NCBI RefSeq assembly: GCF_002238335.1 | Contig: NZ_CP022347.1 | Location: 1,488,001 to 1,552,000, forward strand | From: Campylobacter avium LMG 24591 | Lineage (GTDB): Bacteria; Campylobacterota; Campylobacteria; Campylobacterales; Campylobacteraceae | Direction of reading: 5' to 3' | DNA length: 64,000 nt | Shown: piece after piece, positions 10,042 through 19,654 of the stretch | Layout: the number at the start of each line of letters is the position of its first letter | Numbering within the stretch: the stretch's first letter is position 1 | Notes under the pieces: model-generated | Database searches by the model: none | Told to the model about the DNA's origin: nothing | The model's input: only the letters and a program-made list of their open reading frames with translations | Translations under genes and position numbers: made by a program

Positions 10042-11738
10042 CACTTAGCCTTGTTTGCTAGGAAGTCTTTTTTAAGCTTGCGTGCCTTTTTGAAAAAGGC
10101 TAGGTATGCAACCCCCCCCCCCCGTTTATTAGCCTCTATCAAGGCTTCGCCAAGTTTATATGTAAGGCATTCCTTTTCTTTTAAGGCAGCTGCATAGTCT
10201 GGGTAAGTATCCAAAGAAGGTAATTTTAAAGAAGGATTTTTTAAAATTTTTTCATTATAAGCTTTTTGTTCAAGTTTATGCTTTTCTTTTATATAAGATA
10301 AAACATAAGGCATTCTTATATAGCCTTTTAGAGATTTTGAATTTAAGATTAGGGCTTGTCCAAGTTTGTAGGCTAGATGATTTTGCACTCTAAGTTTTGC
10401 ACTTGTGTAGATATTTGCTTGAGGGCTTTGAATGTTTGATAAAAGATTTTCTAAATCTTTTACTTTTTGATTTAGAATTTTACTTTGCAATATATCCTCA
10501 TGAGTAAAGCCTAAATTTTTTTCCAAAAGTGTATTTTTAAGAACTTTTCTTTTTACCTTTTCTTCTAAGAAAGAAAGTTTTAGTGTTTTTGCTTTGTGTT
10601 CTTGAGAGGATAGAATTTGTTTTAAAGAGGAATTTTCGTTTTGTAAGTTTGAGACATTTAAATTTAAATTTGAAACTTGAGTATTTAGCTCTTGTATCTT
10701 TTTATCTTTATTATCTATGATATTTTTTCTATCCTTGGCAAAATCAACTATGAAAGATGCTATCATATCCCAATACTCAGGCTTCATTTCTTTTAATTCA
10801 TAGTTTTCTTTATATTTTGATAGGTCTTTTTTAGGAAAGAGTCTATCTTTATGAGGAAAGAATTCCTTCCTCACCCATTCATTACTTTCTTCAAAGTATG
10901 TTATATAGCTTTCATATATTTCTTTTTTAGGCATAAATTTAAGGGAGGGGTCTTTGGATAGAAATGTCTCCATCGCTAAATAATTAGGTATAAAACTATT
11001 CCTACCATTATGCTCCCAAGTAAAGCATTTGAAATGTGTATTTATACTTTCTAAGAGCTCAAAACCTATCAAATCAAGACTCTCATTTTTGTTTGGGATA
11101 AGCACAAAACTTTCATCCAAGTCTAAGTTAAATATATGTAAAAAATCTTTTATTAAATCACCTTGATAAAATTCATTTTTATCAAAAAGCCTTAGTATGA
11201 GATTTTCCTTGCCAAAGGTATTCATAAAAGCTTTAGCTAAAGCCTTATATTCATACATTTGAAATCTAGGACTATTTTCTGGTTTGCTTTCCTTCGCATT
11301 GTAAGTTGGGTCAGCATTTTTAGTCTCCTGAGAACACAAAGAAAGAAGCAAATCCTCTTGAGAGCGTATATAAAGAATTATCCTTATATCATCAAATCCC
11401 ACTTCAGTGAAAAAGTCTTTCAAAGCAAGAGCTGCTTTATCCACATCCTTATGCCACCAAAGAATATCCTCAGAAGAAAAAATAAAGTCTTTGTTAGTAT
11501 TTTGCTTAAGCTCTTCTTTTAAATTTTTAATAGTATCTTTTACAAATTTATCCTCTGTTTTACCTTCTAAATACAATCTAACTATGCGATTGAGATAACC
11601 ATGCCTAGCCAGTGATAAGCTAACCCTACTATAAACAAAACCTTTGTTTTTTAAAACTTCATAATTCTTAGCCATAAACCATTGTAAGCTAGTAGTGCCA
11701 GTTTTTCCTGTGCCAAGGTGTACATAGGCTGTCATCAT
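10041..11738 (-). CDS. PAPS-dependent sulfotransferase with coiled coil and phase-variable 3' end
   Basis: Residues 5-20 hold the 5'-phosphosulfate-binding loop [13 protein letters not shown], and [14 protein letters not shown] near 125 resembles the 3'-phosphate motif of sulfotransferases. A predicted coiled coil spans about 340-420. The C-terminal part repeats a YKLGxALI...KxxK unit (about 470-505 and 530-560), common at the ends of Campylobacter glycan-modifying enzymes. A run of 12 G (plus-strand C12, 10112-10123) falls in the last repeat. As sequenced the frame is open to the cysD start. Substrate unknown; a capsule or lipooligosaccharide sugar is likely. Two adjacent ATGs (11738, 11735) are possible, the second better spaced from AAAGGA. 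Confidence 0.82.
   Translation of the reverse strand: MMTAYVHLGTGKTGTTSLQWFMAKNYEVLKNKGFVYSRVSLSLARHGYLNRIVRLYLEGKTEDKFVKDTIKNLKEELKQNTNKDFIFSSEDILWWHKDVDKAALALKDFFTEVGFDDIRIILYIRSQEDLLLSLCSQETKNADPTYNAKESKPENSPRFQMYEYKALAKAFMNTFGKENLILRLFDKNEFYQGDLIKDFLHIFNLDLDESFVLIPNKNESLDLIGFELLESINTHFKCFTWEHNGRNSFIPNYLAMETFLSKDPSLKFMPKKEIYESYITYFEESNEWVRKEFFPHKDRLFPKKDLSKYKENYELKEMKPEYWDMIASFIVDFAKDRKNIIDNKDKKIQELNTQVSNLNLNVSNLQNENSSLKQILSSQEHKAKTLKLSFLEEKVKRKVLKNTLLEKNLGFTHEDILQSKILNQKVKDLENLLSNIQSPQANIYTSAKLRVQNHLAYKLGQALILNSKSLKGYIRMPYVLSYIKEKHKLEQKAYNEKILKNPSLKLPSLDTYPDYAAALKEKECLTYKLGEALIEANKRGGGVAYLAFFKKARKLKKDFLANKAK
10112..10123 (-). repeat. Poly-G (12) slippage tract in sulfotransferase gene
   Basis: Twelve consecutive C on the plus strand, G in the coding sense. 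With 12 the reading frame continues 23 codons past the tract. With 11 it meets TAG about four codons after the tract. With 13 it ends at TAA about 15 codons after it. Tracts of this length slip readily in Campylobacter, so the 3' end is expected to vary within a population. Confidence 0.9.
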
Positions 11739-11797
11739 CTTCCTTTATTTAGAATTTTGAAATGGTAAGTATTTAAAAGCAATTTAATCCTTTTTGC

Positions 11798-11834
11798 TAC
11801 AATAAAAAATTAAGTATATCAAAAAAAAAAAAAA
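11798..11834 (+). promoter_or_regulatory. rimO promoter and A14 leader tract
   Basis: An extended -10 box TGCTACAAT (TACAAT at 11798-11803) predicts transcription starting near 11810. Fourteen consecutive A (11821-11834) then fall in the short leader, 20 bases before the rimO ATG at 11855. The tract could slip, but it lies outside the coding sequence. Confidence 0.5.
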
Positions 11835-11854
11835 CAAATTGAATTAGGATAAAA

Positions 11855-13168
11855 ATGTCTAAAAAACTTTACTTAAAATCACTTGGTTGTAATAAAAATC
11901 TAGTAGATAGTGAAATAATGCTAGGAAGATTAAGCGAGTATGAACTTTGCGATGAGGCAGAGCAAGCAGATGTTTTAATCGTAAATACCTGTGGCTTCAT
12001 AAATAGCGCTAAAGAAGAAAGCATAAGCTCCATACTAGAGCTTCATTCTTTAAGAAAGCAAAACTCGCTTTTGGTTGTAAGCGGTTGCTTGATGCAAAGG
12101 TATAAAGACGAGCTTATGAAAGAACTGCCTGAGGTCGATATCTTCACAGGTGTGGCGGATTACGAAAAGATAGATGAAATGATACTTAAAAAATCCTCAC
12201 TTTTCTCAAGCTCAACCTATCTTCAAGGTGAGAACTCAAAAAGAGTGATAACAGGCTCAAATTTCCACGCCTTTATAAAAATTTCAGAAGGCTGTAATCA
12301 AAGCTGTGCCTTTTGTGCCATACCTTCATTTAAGGGCAAATTAAAATCACGAAGCCTACAAAGCATAAGCACAGAGGTACAAAACCTTGTTAAACAAGGC
12401 TTTAAGGACTTTTCTTTCATAGCGCAAGATAGCAGCTCGTATATGCTTGACATGGGGGTTAAAGACGGGCTTTGCCTTTTAATAGATGAGATAGAAAAGA
12501 TAGAGGGCGTTAAAAGTGCTAGAATTTTGTACCTGTATCCAAGCTCGCTTAGCACTAGGCTAATAGAAAAAATTATAAGCTCAAGGGTTTTTGTAAATTA
12601 TTTTGATATGCCTTTGCAACATATAAGCGATAAAATGCTTAAAATAATGAGGCGAAACACCCCTAAAAAGAGCCTTTTAGAAAAGCTAACTTTGATGAAA
12701 AATGCCAAAAACTGCTTTTTAAGAACTGCTTTTATAGTTGGACATCCTGAGGAAAGCGATGAGGACTTTGCTGAGCTTTGCGACTTTATAAAAAGCTTTG
12801 AATTTGACAGAATTAGCATTTTTGCATACTCAAAAGAAGAAGACACGGCCGCATTTTCCATGAAGCAAGTGCCGTTTAAACTCATAAACAAAAGAATGAA
12901 AATCATAGAAAAATTAGTAGATGAAAGCATAAACAAAAGCTTTGAAAAGGAGCTTGGCAAAGTGCTTCAAGCTTACTGCCTGGGCAGTTCTAGCGAGGGC
13001 GAGTTTTTTTACGGGGCAAAAGATATAAGGTGGGATAGAGACATTGACGGTGAAATTCTCATAAATGAAAGTCTTTGCGGAGCCCTTAAAATGGGTGATT
13101 TATATGAGCTTCAAATCACTCAAGTTTTAGACAAAAAGCTACTTGCAAAGGCCATTAGGAAGCTATGA
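11855..13168 (+). CDS. rimO: Ribosomal protein S12 methylthiotransferase
   Basis: RimO is a radical-SAM enzyme that methylthiolates the conserved Asp of ribosomal protein S12. The N-terminal MTTase domain begins [17 protein letters not shown], with cluster cysteines at about 9, 45 and 78. The radical-SAM cluster motif CNQSCAFC lies near 147-154, and a TRAM-like domain closes the 437-residue protein. The LGCNKN start separates it from MiaB. It overlaps tilS by 4 bases. Confidence 0.94.
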   Translation: MSKKLYLKSLGCNKNLVDSEIMLGRLSEYELCDEAEQADVLIVNTCGFINSAKEESISSILELHSLRKQNSLLVVSGCLMQRYKDELMKELPEVDIFTGVADYEKIDEMILKKSSLFSSSTYLQGENSKRVITGSNFHAFIKISEGCNQSCAFCAIPSFKGKLKSRSLQSISTEVQNLVKQGFKDFSFIAQDSSSYMLDMGVKDGLCLLIDEIEKIEGVKSARILYLYPSSLSTRLIEKIISSRVFVNYFDMPLQHISDKMLKIMRRNTPKKSLLEKLTLMKNAKNCFLRTAFIVGHPEESDEDFAELCDFIKSFEFDRISIFAYSKEEDTAAFSMKQVPFKLINKRMKIIEKLVDESINKSFEKELGKVLQAYCLGSSSEGEFFYGAKDIRWDRDIDGEILINESLCGALKMGDLYELQITQVLDKKLLAKAIRKL

Positions 13169-14133
13169 TAAATGAAAAGCTGATATTAAGCTTAAAAAAA
13201 GAAAAGAATTTATTGGCCTTTTCTTATGGTAGCGATTCTTGCGCTTTATTTTTCATCTTGCTAAAACATGAGATAAATTTTGATTTAGCCTTGATAAACT
13301 ACGGCGTCAGGGCTAGTAGCGACGAGGAAGAGGACTGTGCTAGGAAATTAGCACTTAAGTTTAATAAAAAATTTTATAGCACAAAGGCACCGATTTTTAC
13401 CTCGAATTTCGAAAAAAATGCGAGAGATTTTCGCTACAAATTCTTTGATGAGCTTTGCAAAAAGCATAAGTATGATAATTTATTACTAGCACATAATTTA
13501 AATGATAGATTAGAATGGTTTTTGATGCAGTTTTCAAGGGGTGCTGGAGTGCTTGAGCTGTATGATTTTAAAGACTGTAAGCAAATGCAAGGATATAAAA
13601 TTTTAAGACCCTTGCTTTTTACTTCAAAACGCGAAATTTTAGGCTTTTTAAAGGAAAATGAGCTTAAATTTTTTCACGATGAAAGCAATGATGATGAGAG
13701 GTATTTTAGAAACTATATAAGAAAAAAATACTCGAATTCCTTTGTGCAAGAATTTGAAAGCGGAGTAAAAAAAAGCTTTTCATACATAGAAAAGGATTTG
13801 GAGTTTTTCAAGGCGGATGAAAAGGAGTTTTGCGGAATTTATATCTGCGATATAAGAGAAAATTTCATAGCAAAATGCGCGAAAAAACTTGGCTTTGTCT
13901 TAAGCACTAAGCAAAGAAAGGAAGCTTTAAAGGGGGACTGCGTTATAAGCAAAGATTTGGGGCTTTGCTATTTTAAAAACAAAGCCTTATTATTTAAGTA
14001 TGAAAAAAGTGAGAAAATGCCAAAAACTGCAAGGGAGGAATTTAGAAAGGCTAAAATTCCGCCTCTCTTAAGGGCTTATCTTTATAACAAACAAATCAAA
14101 ATAGACGAGTTTTTAGCCCTTTTTACACTCTAG
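13165..14133 (+). CDS. tilS: tRNA(Ile)-lysidine synthase
   Basis: TilS adds lysine to C34 of the AUA-reading tRNA-Ile, an essential reaction. The PP-loop is SYGSDSCAL (about 20-28; the second Gly of the usual SGGxDS is Tyr-Gly here), followed by [20 protein letters not shown] (about 110-129), the conserved HHxDDQ-type region in its epsilonproteobacterial form. Its 322 residues lack the long C-terminal extension of E. coli TilS. The ATGA overlap with rimO indicates one transcript. It converges on, and overlaps, the next gene by 21 bases. Confidence 0.9.
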   Translation: MINEKLILSLKKEKNLLAFSYGSDSCALFFILLKHEINFDLALINYGVRASSDEEEDCARKLALKFNKKFYSTKAPIFTSNFEKNARDFRYKFFDELCKKHKYDNLLLAHNLNDRLEWFLMQFSRGAGVLELYDFKDCKQMQGYKILRPLLFTSKREILGFLKENELKFFHDESNDDERYFRNYIRKKYSNSFVQEFESGVKKSFSYIEKDLEFFKADEKEFCGIYICDIRENFIAKCAKKLGFVLSTKQRKEALKGDCVISKDLGLCYFKNKALLFKYEKSEKMPKTAREEFRKAKIPPLLRAYLYNKQIKIDEFLALFTL

Positions 14134-14829
14134 GCCTAAAATTCTTTGATACAAAAGATGAGCTAGAAAAATCACAAAAAAACTTTGCAAAAAAAGCCCA
14201 AAAAATGGCACCAAAGAGAGTATATAAAAACACAAAGTACTAAATTTAAACTCCAAAGGCTTAGTTTGTGAATAAAAAGCAAGGAAATTCTGCTTGTCTA
14301 AAACTATGCTTGATACATCTAAAATCAAGCTTTTGTGAAAAAGATAGTAAAAGGCTATGTGCAGCAAAAGCATATTTAAAAATGGCACAAAGATAAAGAA
14401 CAAGCAAAGTATTAAGGCTAGAAAAAATTTTAAAAACACAAAAAGAAAAATGCCTATGACCTTGAAATTTGACACAGCTTCTTTTGACTCGTATTGATAA
14501 TGCTTTGAATTTACAAAAGAGACTATAAAAGGACTTAAAAAGGCCGTGAGCAAGAGGGCTAAGAAAAGCGATAGTATTGTTATCACAAAAAGAGCTAGAA
14601 AAAAACTTAAAATATCGCTTAAAATTTGTATGAAGGCAAAAGAATAAAGCCAAGATATAAAAGAAAAGCTCGAAGTAGATACAAAGGATATAAAATAATC
14701 AAACAAAAACTCATACAAAAAAACGGACATCAAAACAAAGGCTATAAAGCTTACGGCAAAAGGGATGAGATTAAGCTTTAAGCACTGTTTTGAAAAAAAA
14801 TCTCCCAAGGAAAGTCTTAATATACTCAT
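14113..14829 (-). CDS. EI24-domain inner-membrane protein
   Basis: This 238-residue protein has about five to six hydrophobic helices and the overall pattern of the EI24/CysZ-like family (a LSPFIVSFVN-type segment after the second helix pair). CysZ members carry sulfate, but no local evidence links this gene to the sulfate operon, so no substrate is assigned. The end overlaps convergent tilS, and the start overlaps the dut stop by 4 bases. Confidence 0.65.
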   Translation of the reverse strand: MSILRLSLGDFFSKQCLKLNLIPFAVSFIAFVLMSVFLYEFLFDYFISFVSTSSFSFISWLYSFAFIQILSDILSFFLALFVITILSLFLALLLTAFLSPFIVSFVNSKHYQYESKEAVSNFKVIGIFLFVFLKFFLALILCLFFIFVPFLNMLLLHIAFYYLFHKSLILDVSSIVLDKQNFLAFYSQTKPLEFKFSTLCFYILSLVPFFGLFLQSFFVIFLAHLLYQRILGLECKKG

Positions 14830-15512
14830 AGTTTTGCATACCTTTGTTCTAAAAGCTCGTAAAGCTTGTCAAAATCAAGCTCTTGGCCTAAAAGTTCGTT
14901 TAAAACTTCATTGTCTTCTACGCCGTTCCAAATTTTCTTATAAGTTCCTTCCTTGTAGCCATGGTCTTGTCTAAATTTATTAAGCACATTCTTGCCTATG
15001 TAGGTTTTATACAAGCTTTCTAAATTTAGGGCACACTTGATAGAAAGCGTAAAATACGCAGCAAGCAGCTCGCCCATGTTAAAGCTAAAGCCGCTGCACT
15101 TGTGTATGATGAGCTCTATGTCGTTTAAAATAGCGTAAATATCACTTTCGTTTGGGGTATTTCTTTCCTTGCAAAAATCCTTAAAAACACTAGCCGAGCA
15201 AATTTCAACAGCGATTTGTTCCTTACTTTCTTGCTTTTCTTTGTATTCTTCCAAGATCAAAGACAGTATAAAATGCCAAATGTCCACAAGCTCTATGCGA
15301 ACATTATCCCAATTTGTAGGGCTTGAGATATTTTTCCAATGCTTCCAAGCAAAAGAATCAATAAGCTCGGCACACTCCATGTAAATGCACCTTCTAAAGC
15401 TTATCAATTTTCCTTCTTTAGTGTAGCCGCCCTCCCAGCCAATGCCGTTTGTTTCGTCATTTAAGCTTTGCTGTAAAGACAGCATTTTGCTTATCATTTC
15501 TACATTATCCAT
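14826..15512 (-). CDS. dut: Dimeric dUTP diphosphatase
   Basis: The protein hydrolyses dUTP (and dUDP) to dUMP and keeps uracil out of DNA. It is the all-helical dimeric type, not the trimeric Dut: EEG-poor N-terminus with MECAELIDSFAWKHWK (about 46-61) and VRIELVDIWHFILSL (about 70-84) supply the metal-binding Glu/Asp residues, and the KCALNLESLYKTYIGKNVLNKFRQDHGY block is diagnostic. Length 228 is typical for Campylobacter. Confidence 0.9.
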   Translation of the reverse strand: MDNVEMISKMLSLQQSLNDETNGIGWEGGYTKEGKLISFRRCIYMECAELIDSFAWKHWKNISSPTNWDNVRIELVDIWHFILSLILEEYKEKQESKEQIAVEICSASVFKDFCKERNTPNESDIYAILNDIELIIHKCSGFSFNMGELLAAYFTLSIKCALNLESLYKTYIGKNVLNKFRQDHGYKEGTYKKIWNGVEDNEVLNELLGQELDFDKLYELLEQRYAKL

Positions 15513-15558
15513 CGCACAACCTTTTTTTCAAAGATTATAGCAAAAGCTTTGTAAAATA

Positions 15559-16104
15559 TTAAGCGTAAAATCCTAAAGAATTTGAATTTTGTTTATTTTG
15601 CAATTCTTGCAATTTTTCTTTCATATTCTTAATAACCTCATCGAACAGGTCTTTAGAATCTTTTAACATGTTAGCATTTTGCTCTGGGATATCGCTTTTG
15701 TTTTTATTTAAGAGTTCATTAAATTTGTTTGCTAAAGAATCAAGAGTGGCGTTATTTACATCTTCGCTGCTTGAGTTAGGCAATAAATTTGCAATTTTCA
15801 TAGCAGAGCTTATCATCTCTTTAGGGTTCATATCCCCAACCTTAGAATTTTGCAAAAACTCATCTATGATAGGGCTTACATCCTGCATAGCGTTTTTAAT
15901 CTCGGCCAAATCCTCTTGTGTTAGCTTTGAACCGCTGTAAGAAAAGGAGTAGCCGTACTCTCTTGTTAGGCTTAAAGAGGTGCTATTATCGTTCTTTGAA
16001 AGGGAGGCTTCTTGCTTGTCAAACATGGCAAAGGAAAGATTTTTCCCGCTACTTGTAGTGTATGAAAAGGCAAAACCTTGATTTTTAGAAACATCAACTT
16101 GCAT
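15559..16104 (-). CDS. Hypothetical protein under a predicted FliA promoter
   Basis: I do not recognise a family. The 181-residue product has no signal peptide or membrane helix. The first 60 residues are rich in Ser, Tyr and Phe with a repeated GF/YxFSYxxS pattern (residues 10-16 and 51-57); the rest is helical, acidic and Asn-rich. Upstream lies TAAAATTT, 11 bases, then GCCGATAT, a close match to the sigma-28 consensus, ending 24 bases before the ATG. AAAGGA is the ribosome binding site. Membership in the flagellar regulon is inferred; function and location are unknown. Confidence 0.7.
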   Translation of the reverse strand: MQVDVSKNQGFAFSYTTSSGKNLSFAMFDKQEASLSKNDNSTSLSLTREYGYSFSYSGSKLTQEDLAEIKNAMQDVSPIIDEFLQNSKVGDMNPKEMISSAMKIANLLPNSSSEDVNNATLDSLANKFNELLNKNKSDIPEQNANMLKDSKDLFDEVIKNMKEKLQELQNKQNSNSLGFYA

Positions 16105-16128
16105 TTAAATCCTTTAAATTTTAAAAGC

Positions 16129-16155
16129 ATATCGGCAAAAAGCACAAAAATTTTA
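16129..16155 (-). promoter_or_regulatory. Sigma-28 (FliA) type promoter
   Basis: Read on the minus strand: -35 TAAAATTT (16148-16155), an 11-base spacer, -10 GCCGATAT (16129-16136). The E. coli FliA consensus is TAAAGTTT-N11-GCCGATAA, so the match is 7/8 and 7/8 with exact spacing. It drives the 181-residue hypothetical gene. Confidence 0.65.
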
Positions 16156-16265
16156 TACTTTGCTAGCTTGAATTTACAAAATCTTAACTTGTTAAAATGC
16201 CAAAATTTATACAAGAATTTAAAGCAAAAATTTGCAAAAACTTCAAAGACCCTTGACAAAAGGGC

Positions 16266-16712
16266 TTAAAAAGGCTTAAGTATCATCATAGTAATGATAG
16301 CTATTAAAAGCAGGGTTGGAATTTCATTATAAATTCTAAAGAATTTAGAGCCTCTTTTACAAGTATCATTTTGAAAGGCTTTTACAAAGCTAAGTGTGCT
16401 AAAATGAAAAACAAGCAGTAAAAAAGCAAAAGAAAGCTTTGCGTGCATATAACCTCCAGTGCTTAATAATGCACTATTTGCAAGAAGCATTAAAAGGCCT
16501 GTTAGCACAGTAACTATCATGGCAGGATTTTGTATATAGTAAAAAAGCTTTCTTTCTTGCACCTTTACAACTTCAACAAAGCCTTTATTTTCTAAATTCT
16601 CACTATGATAAACAAAGAGGCGAGGCAGGTAAAAAAGCCCAGCCATCCAAGAGATAAAAGCTAAATAATGAAGCCATTTAAGCCAAATGTAGTTTTCAAG
16701 TAAGATTTGCAT
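16266..16712 (-). CDS. hemJ: Protoporphyrinogen IX oxidase HemJ
   Basis: HemJ oxidises protoporphyrinogen IX to protoporphyrin IX at the inner membrane in bacteria lacking HemG and HemY. The 148-residue protein has four membrane helices and the conserved WLKWLHYLAFISWMAGLFYLPRLFVYH region cut across residues 10-36, with the His near 15 and Arg near 31, plus the YMHAKL motif near 88 that supplies His and Lys. The start overlaps lspA by 17 bases. Confidence 0.88.
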   Translation of the reverse strand: MQILLENYIWLKWLHYLAFISWMAGLFYLPRLFVYHSENLENKGFVEVVKVQERKLFYYIQNPAMIVTVLTGLLMLLANSALLSTGGYMHAKLSFAFLLLVFHFSTLSFVKAFQNDTCKRGSKFFRIYNEIPTLLLIAIITMMILKPF

Positions 16713-17175
16713 TTTTATCCTTTTTCTTAAAAAAAAATTCTTTTATCAAAATGAGAGCCACGCTGATATTTATCATCACATCAGCTACATTAAAGACAGC
16801 AAATTCAAACCATTTGTGCCAAAAAAACATATCCACGACCCCGATATGCAAAAACCTATCAAGCAAATTTGAAAAACCCGCTGAAATCAGCATAGCAAAG
16901 GCTAAAAAATGTTCTTTAAAAAAGCTTTTTTGCCACAAAAGATAAGCAATCAAGGCTAACAAAAGTGCTAGATGTATGTATTTTAGATACTCTTTTAAAA
17001 AGGCAAACATAGAAAAAGCCACGCCGTCGTTATATACAAGCACCAAGGACATAAAAGAGCCATTATACCTCATACCACTTAAGCTTAGATACTTGACAAA
17101 TTGATCCAAGGTAAAAACGGCCACAAAGGCTATAAAAAATACTATAGTTTGTTTTTTACTTAAAATTTTAAACAT
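16696..17175 (-). CDS. lspA: Lipoprotein signal peptidase (signal peptidase II)
   Basis: LspA cuts the signal peptide of prolipoproteins at the lipobox Cys. Four membrane helices in 159 residues, DQFVK at 25-29, YNDGVAFS near 48-55, and the two catalytic Asp motifs NLLDR (about 107-111) and FNVADVMI (about 128-135) are all present. The start overlaps the glmM stop by 8 bases. A small lipoprotein at 63541 is one visible client. Confidence 0.95.
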   Translation of the reverse strand: MFKILSKKQTIVFFIAFVAVFTLDQFVKYLSLSGMRYNGSFMSLVLVYNDGVAFSMFAFLKEYLKYIHLALLLALIAYLLWQKSFFKEHFLAFAMLISAGFSNLLDRFLHIGVVDMFFWHKWFEFAVFNVADVMINISVALILIKEFFFKKKDKNANLT

Positions 17176-18505
17176 TTAAATTTTTCTCAAAAAACTCTAC
17201 AACCGCTTTCATCTCTTTTTCTATGAGCTTTTTATCCTTTGCTTCAAGCAATAATCTTATCAAATTTTCAGTGCCAGAATACCTAAATAAAAAGCCAATG
17301 CCTTTTTGCTTAAGTGCTTCTTCAAGCTCTTTTAAGCCCTTTATCTTGCTTAAGTCCTTTTTTTGAGTAATCTTTAGGTTTTTTAAAATTTGCGGATAAG
17401 GCCTTATTTGTGAAAGTATGCTAGAAGCTGATTTTTTCTTTGTAAGCATTAGGGCTGAAAACTGAAGTGCAGCTATTAGCCCATCTCCTGTTTTTGCGTA
17501 ATCTGAAAAGATGATGTGTCCGCTTTGCTCTCCTCCAAAATTTCCGCCTACTTCTTTTAGCTTTTCAAGCACATATTTATCTCCAACACCGCAAGTTTGA
17601 AGCGAAATACCATTTTTTTCTAAAAATTCTCTTAAAGCACCGTTACTCATCACAGTAGCCACCACAGCTGAATTTAGCCTACCTTGTTCTTTTAGATATA
17701 GGGCTAAAACTCCAAGTAAAGAGTCTCCATTTGCTACCTCGCCCTTTTCATCAACAACAACAAGCCTATCAGCATCTCCATCAAGAGCAAAGCCAACATC
17801 AGCCCTAAATTTCTTAACCTCAGCCGCTAAATTTAAGGGGTGTAAGGCACCGCAATTATCATTTATATTAAGTCCGTTTGGCTTGTCATTTAGCACAATT
17901 ACCTCTGCACCAAGTTCTTTAAACACGGTTGGAGCCACCTTATAAGCCGCACCATTTGCCACATCCAAAACCACTCTTAAAGACTTTAGTGTTAAGTCCT
18001 TTGGAAAGGAGTTTTTTATAGAGACTATGTATCTGCCTATAACATCGTCAATTCTTTTTGCCTGTCCTATTTGTGCTGAATTTAGCTTAGAGCTTTCTAT
18101 GAGTTTATCATTGTAATAAATTTCTTCTATCTTTCTTTCTATGTCCTCATTTAGCTTGTTTCCGTGCATATCAAAGAATTTTATGCCATTATCATAGTAG
18201 GGATTATGAGAGGCTGAAATCATTATACCAGCATCGCAACGCATATCCTCAGTCAAAAAAGCTATGGCAGGAGTTGGCATAGGACCTATTTGCACTACAT
18301 TATAACCTATGGAGGTTAGCCCTGAAACTATGGCATTTTCTATCATATAGCCACTTCTTCTTGTGTCTTTTCCAACTAAGATATTATTTGTTATAGCTTT
18401 ATCTTTAAAGTAAATTCCAGCAGCCATAGCAAGACGCATAGCTAAAAACGAGTCCAAAAACTCTCCAGCCTTGCCTCTAACACCATCAGTTCCAAATAGC
18501 TTCAT
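17168..18505 (-). CDS. glmM: Phosphoglucosamine mutase
   Basis: GlmM interconverts glucosamine-6-phosphate and glucosamine-1-phosphate for UDP-GlcNAc synthesis. The active-site serine loop [17 protein letters not shown] lies near 97-113, the metal loop DGDADRL near 240-246, the sugar-binding GGEQSGH near 325, and the phosphate-binding [10 protein letters not shown] near 410. Length 445 is standard. It heads the glmM-lspA-hemJ run, the same order as in C. jejuni. Confidence 0.96.
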   Translation of the reverse strand: MKLFGTDGVRGKAGEFLDSFLAMRLAMAAGIYFKDKAITNNILVGKDTRRSGYMIENAIVSGLTSIGYNVVQIGPMPTPAIAFLTEDMRCDAGIMISASHNPYYDNGIKFFDMHGNKLNEDIERKIEEIYYNDKLIESSKLNSAQIGQAKRIDDVIGRYIVSIKNSFPKDLTLKSLRVVLDVANGAAYKVAPTVFKELGAEVIVLNDKPNGLNINDNCGALHPLNLAAEVKKFRADVGFALDGDADRLVVVDEKGEVANGDSLLGVLALYLKEQGRLNSAVVATVMSNGALREFLEKNGISLQTCGVGDKYVLEKLKEVGGNFGGEQSGHIIFSDYAKTGDGLIAALQFSALMLTKKKSASSILSQIRPYPQILKNLKITQKKDLSKIKGLKELEEALKQKGIGFLFRYSGTENLIRLLLEAKDKKLIEKEMKAVVEFFEKNLNV

Positions 18506-18794
18506 AAAAAATCCTTAATAATTTTAGAGCGATTTTAACAAAGTAAGAAAAACAAATAATTTATGAGGATTATAAATTTCTAGCTCTTAGACTTAAAATT
18601 ATGCTTTAATCATCCTTAAATTTTTAGCTTTTCTTGCTAAATTTAAGTTTGCTTTTATGAACAGTGTCTAAAATAAGAGGCTAAAAACCTGACAAAATTT
18701 TTCTTATTTTGCTTAATAATCACTTAAATTAAGCTATAATTAATAAATTATACATATAATATCCCTTTTGAAAAATTGGCACTAAGGAATAAAC
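18506..18794. promoter_or_regulatory. Divergent intergenic region with rplM promoters
   Basis: Two TATAAT boxes (18735-18740 and 18755-18760) precede rplM, the second about 35 bases before the ATG, with AAGGAATAAAC as ribosome binding region. On the minus strand a TAAAAT box lies about 20 bases before glmM. No further gene or clear leader structure is seen in the 289 bases. Confidence 0.55.
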
Positions 18795-19217
18795 ATGACA
18801 AAGGTAATGAAGCCAAGTGAGATAAAAAGGGAATGGGTGGTTTTAGACGCCGAAGGAAAGTGCTTTGGTAGACTATTAACCCAAGCAGCCATTATCCTAA
18901 GAGGCAAGAACAAAGCTTACTATACTCCAAATGTGGACTGCGGTGATTATGTAATCATAATAAACGCTTCAAAGGCAACTTTTACCGGAGCTAACAAGGC
19001 TGAGGATAAGCTTTATCACAGGCATTCTGGATATTTTGGCAGCACCAAAAGCGAGAAATTTGGCGATTTATTAAGCAAAAATCCAACAAAACTATACAAA
19101 CTAGCCCTAAGAGGTATGCTTCCTAAAACCACTCTTGGCAAAGCTATGTTAAAAAAATTAAAAGTTTATGCGGGTAGCGAACACCCTCATACAGCTCAAA
19201 TAGCTAGAAAAGGATAA
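18795..19217 (+). CDS. rplM: 50S ribosomal protein L13
   Basis: L13 is an early-assembling protein of the large subunit. The 140-residue sequence shows the family start with [19 protein letters not shown], the middle [18 protein letters not shown] stretch, and [21 protein letters not shown]. It is followed after 2 bases by rpsI, the normal rplM-rpsI operon. Confidence 0.97.
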   Translation: MTKVMKPSEIKREWVVLDAEGKCFGRLLTQAAIILRGKNKAYYTPNVDCGDYVIIINASKATFTGANKAEDKLYHRHSGYFGSTKSEKFGDLLSKNPTKLYKLALRGMLPKTTLGKAMLKKLKVYAGSEHPHTAQIARKG

Positions 19218-19219
19218 AT

Positions 19220-19618
19220 ATGGCTAAGGTAACAACAATTTACGCAACAGGAAAAAGAAAGACAGCCGTAGCAAAGGTGTGGCTAAAAGCTGGTTCTGGA
19301 AAAATCACAGTAAATGATATGGACTTAAATACTTGGCTTGGCGGTCATGAAGCCATAAAGCTAAAGGTGGTTCAGCCCTTACTTGTAACAAAGCAAGAAA
19401 GACTTATGGATATTAAAGCAAAAACCTTGGGAGGCGGATATAGCGCTCAGGCTGAAGCTTTAAGACACGGAATTTCAAAGGCTTTAGCTTCTATGGATAG
19501 CGAATTTAGGGCTGTGTTAAAACCTCAAGGCTTGCTAACAAGAGATAGCAGAGTTGTAGAGCGTAAAAAATACGGAAAAAGAAAAGCTAGAAGAAGCCCG
19601 CAATTCTCTAAACGTTAA
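19220..19618 (+). CDS. rpsI: 30S ribosomal protein S9
   Basis: S9 contacts the P-site tRNA through its C-terminal tail. The 132-residue protein has [19 protein letters not shown] at the start, [19 protein letters not shown] in the middle and the terminal basic tail ending RRSPQFSKR, whose last Lys-Arg reaches the decoding site. Translation is probably coupled to rplM. Confidence 0.97.
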   Translation: MAKVTTIYATGKRKTAVAKVWLKAGSGKITVNDMDLNTWLGGHEAIKLKVVQPLLVTKQERLMDIKAKTLGGGYSAQAEALRHGISKALASMDSEFRAVLKPQGLLTRDSRVVERKKYGKRKARRSPQFSKR

Positions 19619-19625
19619 TATATTT

Positions 19626-19654
19626 CTCATACAAGATTACAATTCTTGTATGAG
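19626..19654. terminator. Hairpin between convergent rpsI and addA
   Basis: CTCATACAAG (19626-19635) is exactly complementary to CTTGTATGAG (19645-19654), giving a 10-11 bp stem with a 7-base loop. It lies 8 bases after the rpsI stop and spans the addA stop codon. No run of U follows on either strand, so termination is plausible but unproven; it may serve both convergent transcripts. Confidence 0.5.

Noticed and set aside
14261-14653. 130-codon frame inside the EI24-like gene in another phase.
   Set aside because: Cys/Phe-rich composition typical of an out-of-frame reading of a membrane protein gene; the 238-residue frame has coherent membrane helices and coupling to dut.
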